Assembly: GCA_963971425.1 (NCBI GenBank)
Contig: OZ020517.1
Location: forward strand, 26,430,668 to 26,494,667
Length of the DNA stretch: 64,000 nucleotides
Source of the DNA: Bryoerythrophyllum caledonicum
Lineage: Eukaryota; Streptophyta; Bryopsida; Pottiales; Pottiaceae
Reading direction: 5' to 3'
This document shows, in pieces, positions 56,898 through 64,000 of this stretch. The position numbers and the translations under genes are program-made. The stretch's first letter is position 1, and the number at the start of each line of letters is the position of its first letter. The notes below the pieces were generated by a model that was not told where the DNA came from, did no database searches, and was given only the letters and a program-made list of their open reading frames with translations.

Positions 56898-58122
56898 TAC
56901 CGTCATACGTCCGGGTATCTCATATAGTTTCTATGCGGTGCCTTATTCGATGCCCGCCATAAACAAACTTGATAAAAAAATCATAGCCATACAAAAGAAA
57001 GTATGCGGACTCCCTAACTGTACGCCCAATGTCATAACACAACTCCCCCACGAACTATTCGGACTAGAAGCTTTTTCTCTAAAAAATGCCTACCTACGTT
57101 GCATTGGAGAACAACTCCAAAATGCACTTAACGACAAGGGACAACTAGGACTAATTTACAATGGACTCCTTCGGCACATCCTTGCCATTTATGGAGGAGC
57201 ACAATACCTCCAAAGACTTAAAAAATCTGATTGCCTTCGGTCTCCCGTTATCCGCACACTCTTTCTACTCAAAACAGAAGGCCAAACATTTCTAAAAAGC
57301 ACACTAGAAGATTTCCTACTAGGCCCCGCGCCGCTTGAACAAAATTGGGCAAATGAAATACATAACCTCCCTAGACTTGACCGACAATTATCCGCCAAAC
57401 TCCTACGAAAACTTTTTTCCGCAAACATTACCGATCTAAAACAAATTACACTACCAAATGGAACACACCTTGTGGATGACAAGAGTTACAAAACATTCTA
57501 CGGTACCCCTCACAAATTAATAAAAAGTGCACTAAATATCGCTAAACAGTTATTTTGTCATCCTTCATGCCTCCCCATATGCCCCAACCCTTGCACCACT
57601 CACGCCCCACCTTACACACTTAAAGACCCGTACATCATTGGTCACAATGACATCCATCCCAACATCAACCTCCCATTAATCCCTCCAAACCCGCCACATT
57701 CACGACCATATGCCCCTCCACCACATATATTAAAAAATCCCTCCATGTACCCAATAAACAACATAACCGCGCACAAACATAGAAAGTACATTGACTCCAA
57801 CAACATAAGCAAACAATATACGTCATGTCTAGGCCATTGGCCCCACAATAACACCACCTACAACAAATGGCTCCCGCATAGAAATCTTTTCCCTTGGCAC
57901 AACCCAAACGCTTCCTTACATAACACTGAAATCCTCACACGATACTACCTTAGAACTCAAAACAATTATTACCTGAATATCATACAATTACACCACCCCC
58001 AAGCACAACCTCGAGATAGAAGATTTCTCACGCCACCTCTTATTATTCCCCTCCTCAACATCTTTACAACCGAATGCAACCCCGAAACTGACATCCTCGC
58101 ACAAACAAATACAACAAGATAA
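56890..58122 (+). pseudogene. LINE ORF2, region between reverse transcriptase and RNase H
   Basis: Third frame. It begins IRPGISYSFYAVPYSM and KIIAIQKKVCGLPNCTPN, which is typical of the thumb and connection region after LINE polymerases ('i.p...Yg..v....i..ld....'). The later part is Asn/Pro/His-rich and poorly conserved. It stops at 58120, where the reading must move to yet another frame. Confidence 0.8.
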
Positions 58123-60496
58123 TGCCCACATATACGAAGGTAATGGTAGACACCTAATAACCATACCACTCGCTAGACTACAATGGTTGTAGAACCAATA
58201 CCACAAGGCACTACAAACCCACATTAACATTGAACCAATACCCCAAACATTTGAAACCGAAATTGTGTGGCTATACTAAAGATATAAATACCGTATACCC
58301 AAAAATGACCCCCTTAAAAATGCACATTACGCATTACCCGATCCTATCTTAGACTACCATATTACATCTTTGAATATCACACATTCATACTTCTCATCCC
58401 CCGTTACATGCTCCACAAAAATTTCAAAATTCTACTCTCCATTTGAACGCGATAAGATTTTTGGTTCTCTTGGAAAAGCTTTTGATTATAGGTGGAGTGG
58501 AATAGGCCTTGCACACCCTCACAACGAAGAAGAAACACTACAAGCAACACATTGGGCACGCCTAGCGGCATACAATGATCCCAACCACAACATCACCATT
58601 ATTATTACTCCCGATATTCATTGGTACCACAACCCTAACCCACACTTAGGCCCATTTCCGGACTCCCACATCATAGTACTATTTGAAGCAGACTCTATGA
58701 CTTACAAAGAACCCACTATACCACCGCAAATACAGACACCCCGACTTGAACCAACAACTCTACGTATCCTATGTATACATCACCAAACTCGAGAGATAGG
58801 TACTCTTGAAAACCTCACTCATCTCACTTTGATAGCAAAAACTCTAAACATTAACAAGGTTTACACCACAATTGCCCCACCCACACCTATTCCAATCCGT
58901 GTAAACCGTAACAAAAAATGGTCAAAAACCCTCCACACAAATATCTCCGCACTACCAATCACCGAATTAAACCTCCCACTTCCCAACTACCAAACTAATA
59001 CCGACCTTAAATTTGACCCCAACTTTAGCTACTACACCGACGGCTCCTTTAAAGCACCAACCGAAGTAAGCCCGGGACATTGGCACCGAGAAAAAGCCGG
59101 TTATGGCGTATACAATTCAACCAAACAAATAAAATTAGGCAAAAGACTACATGGACTCCAAAATATTCTAAGAGCCGGAATGATGGCCATACACAAAACC
59201 CTAAAGACAATCACCACTCAATACCCAAACGAACCGGCTCATATTTTTACAGATTGCATAAATGCATTATATCTCCTTAGTACACACATAAAACACCCCA
59301 CTTTACACAATAGTCACCCGGACAAAACTACCCTCACATCTATGGTTGTTATGCTCCAAAATCGCACACAAATTATTACACTCCACAAAGTCCGAGCTCA
59401 TGTTAATATCACCGGCAATGAACAAGCCGACAAACTAGCAAAGGAACGAAGAGAAAAAACCCACAAGAATGCCGAACACCCATACGAACACGCCCATGCC
59501 ACCCCATATTACTTTCATAGATATGAATGGCCCTCTATGGGTGAAACTCCCGATAAAGGCCCCATACGATTCTTGGACAAATACCTCAAAAAACATGATT
59601 TTGTAAATAACCTGGAAAAAATTACAGAAAATTTCCCCAATATTGACAAATGGACTGGCAACCCAAACATTCACAATGAACTATCCACAAATTTTTGGAA
59701 AAACCCCATAATTACGGATCCACAAACCACATGCCTAATCAAATTCTGCACCGGACAATACATGGGAAATGCCCGCAAAGAACTCTTCTTCGGAATAGAA
59801 AGATTTCCTACAATAACATGTCCAATTTACAACACCACGGACCCGGACCCATGGCTACATGTCCTACTCAAATGCCAAAACCCTCATATACACTCACTAA
59901 TTGTCAACAGACACAACAAAGCCGTATGGGCTATTCGTAAACTACTTGTATCATCAACCAAATCCCGTTGCTTCATTCTCATGAATGCCGGAACCTTTAA
60001 TGACAACCGACAAGAAAATACGGTCCCTCCTTGGCTATTACCATGCATATGTTGCACTCAAAGATGCCACTGTAATGCAAGATTCAAACCGGACCTACTA
60101 TGTGTCAGAGGACTATCATACAAAGACCCCCCACCAAACCACATAGACCCTAGTCTCACTATTCAGTTTATTGAATTCACATATTGCAATGATAGATTCT
60201 CTCCGGACACTATTGCAAACAAAACAAATAAATACCAACCACTACTTGACGATATTCAAGCACTAGGATGGAAAGTAGATCCCCTCATTGTCATCACCGC
60301 GGGTGCTAAAGCCACCACCTTCATTCCTTCAATGACAACCCTTGAAGAAACATTTAAAATCCCCATCACTTCAATAAAAACCACTTTTTCAAATATTAAC
60401 ATTATTGCAATTCAACATGCTATGTCGATACTCCTACATAAACGAAAACTTGAAAACAACCAACCCCTTCCTAACGCTTCGGAACCCCCTCCATAG
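58123..60496 (+). pseudogene. LINE ORF2, RNase H and C-terminal region
   Basis: Frame 2, with in-frame TAG and TAA in the first 160 bases, then 708 open codons from 58370. RNase H is at about 59025-59450: YYTDGSFKAP, FTDCINALYLLS, VRAHVNITGNEQADKLAKE. The expected second acid reads RAGMMAIHK where the family has Glu in 'RAE...', so a key residue appears changed. A Cys-rich stretch (CICCTQRCHCNARF, about 60040) follows. The C-terminus is probably close to complete at 60496, before a G/T-rich 3' UTR. Confidence 0.82.
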
Positions 60497-60753
60497 ACAA
60501 ACACATGCATCCCACCATACACGGCCTCCTTTTTTTTTTGTTTTTTTGTTTTGTTTTTTTGGTGACTTTTGGGACCTTTGGTCCTTTGTCCTTGGCTACT
60601 TGTTACTGGGTACATAGTGTCTACCCTCGAAAGGGGGAAGTAGTTCCATACCACTAACCCATGCCCGGTGGGCAGGGACTTAGTGGTGGAATGAACGGAC
60701 ACTTTATTCATGCCGGCTCCCTTCGGGGACCGGCGTTCTTCTTCTTCTTCTTC
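60497..60753 (+). other. LINE 3' untranslated region and TTC tail
   Basis: Contains a T-rich stretch (60529-60560) and a G-rich stretch. It ends CTTCGGGGACCGGCGTTC followed by (TTC) repeats (about 60736-60753), directly abutting the target duplication. CCGGCTCCCTTCGGGGACCGG can form a small hairpin, a possible reverse-transcriptase recognition element. Confidence 0.65.
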
Positions 60754-60765
60754 TATAAAACATAA
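60754..60765. repeat. 12-bp target-site duplication of the LINE, right copy
   Basis: TATAAAACATAA, identical to 31845-31856. Confidence 0.85.
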
Positions 60766-63700
60766 TGATAAAACCTCCAAATCCTAAACCAAAGATTGTG
60801 ACCATTTTGTTAGACACCTCTCTTCTTTCTTCCATATGTTTGGTGAAATAACATTTTCACCAAGTCAAACATTTTCAAACATTGTTAAATAAGGTAATAT
60901 AAAAACTTATCAATTCCTATATAAAATTAGAAACTCTCATGCTCCTTATTTTATTTTTATTTTCTAAAACATGCCGTGGAGAGAATCTTTCAATCGACCA
61001 TTAAAATTTTGATTATAAAACATATAAAGTTTGATTGCAATAAAATGTCTGTTGGTAGTTTTTGAACCTCCACTCTTTCTTCACTTCAAACATAATAATC
61101 TTTCACTCTATGTGGTCAAAATATATGGAAATTCTTGTTTATAACCCTTTGATGATTCCAAAAAACCCAAATATGATAAACCACCACTTAACATACCACA
61201 CAAATTTTCAACAACCAAAAAAGCCTCAAGATTCATACCTTCAAAGTCAAGACTCCAAGACTAGATTATCGCAATCAAAAATGTATTTCAATACTTTGGA
61301 CACTTGAAGTGCTTACAAAACTAGAGAATTTAAATCCACGTAAAAATCCACCTCCTTCAACATCGACCACTTAATCACATCGTATAACAAGGAACAAAAC
61401 CCTCCACAAAAATAACACATCACAACACAATACATGATACAAAAACACTAATTCAAATTCATCACATGAAGATTCAAGAGATGAAACTCCACAAATATCT
61501 AAAACCAATTTAAGACCAAAATGAAGTCTAGCAAGTCATACAAAATTGCAACCACCATGTCATACAAATCAAGGTGTGACAAAACATGAACATAGAAAAT
61601 TGTATGTGTGAGCTTTGCATGGTTGAGCATTGTATAAAGAAAGAATATTATGAAAATTTGTGTATATGTTCTTGGCATGATTATCAAAATAAAAACTCAA
61701 AAACTAAAGCTTTGAGCAATCAATCTTCTAAAACATGCCCTTGCATTGCAACTATCCAAGAGAAATGGCTCGTGCAACAACAACTGAAATCCTAGGCTTG
61801 ATGTAAATCCTCGTTGCTCAACATTGATTTTGGCTTGTCAATAATATATTGTTGCAGATTGGAGGAGCGTCCTCTTCCTACTCCATCCAAGCTATACACA
61901 CAAGAGAAGAAACAAGCACAAAATATAGTGTACTTACCTAAACAAATTTGTGGTTGGCACACCGCAATATTGTATGAACCGACGTCAATTTTTTTTTTTT
62001 ATGTAAACAAGCTCTCTATAATCAAGGTCTTGTCACCCTCCGGAGCAGTCAGATAAACTTTTTTTTCTTGTAGGAACAAAGAAGAGCCACCTTCAGAATT
62101 AAGTACAAGTGCAACCTCGTAAACAAGATACGCTAGTGTTATAAAGAAATTCCACACTGAGAGTAAACACTGGCAACACAAAACTTGAAAGTTGGATCAA
62201 TTCCTTCCACAGGTTTTGCAATCCTCTCAGGTCTTGATCAAGATCACAGCTCCAGAAATGATACAGTGCTATATATCAGCGTACACTAGCTCCTTGACAT
62301 GATGATTGTGATCAATGTGCACTTAGAACCCTGACTCTCTTCATAACAAGTGAATCTCAAAAGTCCAATGTACTTTCACCTGTAAATTGAGCATCTAAAC
62401 AACAGCAGCACACCAATAATATCAAGCTCCACTTGTTCAAGAGAGCACCGTCACCTGTCTCCAACGAAACGTGCAAGAAACATTGTGAGAAGCGACACCA
62501 TGCATCCGTTAATTGAAGTGCGACCTTATACAATTAATAACCTCCCTAGCAATGGAAAATAAAAAGAATACCATAGACTCCTCTTGCTAGCACCGTGAAG
62601 GAATTGAAGGGTTACAACCTGGTCTAGATGATGCACTATTAAGCAGCAAAAGGAACGACTCAATAGAGCAAGTTCACCGAAGACTGAATGATTCCCTTTG
62701 CTGATTGTGGGAAGCACACGAAAGCAGATTGGAAAGAAGGGAGGACAACCCAACGCTTGTTGACTTTCCATTTCGCACCATTTGTCTACATGAAATAAAT
62801 AGATCCCACCAAGCGTGGAGTAGCGGAAGGGTGTCGTAGGCATGGAGCGGGAGGAGGGTGCTAATGAACTGGAGGGGTGGTTTGCAAAACCTCTTGACTC
62901 TGCAAAAACCTCCAATTCATTAACACTTCCTACCACACCTCCACATTCCACGTCCTCCACACCTGCCAATGATCCAACTAGTGTTGAAAATGTAAGGGGT
63001 CACCCGTGTTGAAAGCGTAGGAGAGCCTCCCTCGCCACTAAGGGCGGGTTGAAACGGGGGAGCGCCTCCTTGCCCGATAGCCTCCCCTGCCCGCCCTCCC
63101 TCCCCTGTTCCAGTAGCTCTTGCTCCCACTCCTTGGCCCAAACCTGCACCTCCTGATACCCGCCCACTGCTGACACCCACCTACTGCTAGTACCCGCCTA
63201 CCCGAGGGTCCAGGCCTCCGTAGGGACTCCAAAGGGACCAAGGACCAGACCATTGGAGCACCTCAAACAACTCTAGCCCCTAAAGACTTTGCACTTTGAC
63301 CTCAATTATCTTTTAACCTGTATGGTCACAATTCACCAAAAATTTACCACATCATCTCATACAAGTTTATAAGAAGATCCTATGGTTACATTCACAAAAA
63401 AAGTTACTCTTGATTCATAATTAATGTATTGTGTAAAGATCCCTCTAAAATGTCTTGATCCTTTCAGGGCTAGTATGCCACACACAAAGTGTTTTAGTAA
63501 TTAGTTTACCAATCTAATGAAAACTTATGTATAACATGTAAGGTTTAGAAATGAAAAAAATAAATGAAAAAAATAACTACATAATTGAAATGTATAATTA
63601 TTGCTCATGAATTTACACTCATCCCTCCAATTAGTTATAGCCAAATCTAGCCCCGGTGGATGGAGGTGGTAAGAACTTAGTAGAGGTTAAATTTAGCAGG

Positions 63701-64000
63701 AGATTTAGTAGAGGTTTGGTAAGCTCCGCTGGATTGCACCATGAGCGCTTGTACTCTTTGGCGATCTCTTGCAGCCACCCGCACCCTCCGTGAACTTGAA
63801 GCGTTGTGATGTTGATCACCTACCACCAAAACCCTAGTTTGACTTGTTGCTTCGCACAGAGTTGCCACTTCGTGCGTTCAATTCAATAAATTGAGAGGAT
63901 GGTTTCTTGGAAATTCAATCGTGGTTGGAAAATTGAGAGTTGGATTTTGAGGATTTGGTGTTGGATTTAGGAAGATTGATTGGTGGTTTTTGAGGATCTC
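60766..64000. other. No supported gene; GC-rich patch near 63.0-63.2 kb
   Basis: Mostly AT-rich. At 62841-62990 a plus-strand frame (MEREEGANELEGW...) and the GC- and Pro-rich stretch 63040-63250 look unlike their surroundings, but I recognise no family. An open frame on the minus strand at 63677-63868 follows an AAACCCTAG motif and could be a first exon. None is strong enough to call. Confidence 0.4.

Noticed and set aside
62526-63253. Genes in the GC-rich patch near the right end
   Set aside because: Short overlapping frames on both strands, no recognisable domain, and no clear splice structure.

Overview
This is a stretch of nuclear DNA from a land plant. Two host genes can be supported. 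One is a four-exon NAC-domain transcription factor on the minus strand (11.3-13.6 kb). The other is an intronless cytosolic ribosomal protein eL24 gene on the minus strand (23.0-23.5 kb) with an AAACCCTAA telo-box upstream. The gene density is very low, most of the sequence is AT-rich, and over half of the window is mobile DNA. An animal-style Tc1 (DD34E) family and a DUF7869 element suggest a large repeat-rich genome of a non-flowering lineage such as a fern or lycophyte. That placement is inference.

Region by region: 0-11 kb holds a 185-bp tandem array, a decayed Ty3/gypsy pol fragment, a GC-rich minisatellite, a truncated Tc1 copy and one copy of a TTAA-type MITE. 11.2-14.4 kb is the NAC gene and its upstream region. 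A second, inverted copy of the MITE lies at 15.5-16.1 kb. 16-23 kb is mostly anonymous, with a small MITE and a 31-bp minisatellite. After eL24, 24-31.8 kb holds microsatellites, a decayed Mutator-like (MULE) transposase and a decayed Tc1 transposase. 60.8-64 kb shows no gene I can support.

The main content is a four-layer nest at 31.85-60.77 kb. (1) A roughly 12.3-kb LINE lies between two copies of a 12-bp target-site duplication, TATAAAACATAA. It has a long leader, an ORF1, and an ORF2 with a poly-Gln tract, a 2A ribosome-skipping motif (GDIETNPGP), an AP endonuclease, reverse transcriptase and RNase H. ORF2 is broken by several stops and frameshifts. (2) A roughly 3.7-kb Tc1-like element with an intact 336-aa DD34E transposase and 948-bp terminal inverted repeats is inserted at a TA in the LINE leader. 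(3) A 12.5-kb element with its own roughly 30-bp terminal inverted repeats is inserted inside the right repeat of the Tc1 element. It carries a DUF7869 protein gene on one strand and a large unrecognised gene on the other, pointing away from each other. (4) A 337-bp fold-back MITE is inserted in the TA duplication at the right end of the Tc1 element.

The 12.5-kb element is the best candidate for an undescribed system. The DUF7869 protein has an RNase-H-like arrangement of acidic motifs and may be the transposase, while its large divergent partner matches no family I know. Both genes are interrupted only by TAG codons within otherwise long open frames, plus one frame change near the end of the partner gene.
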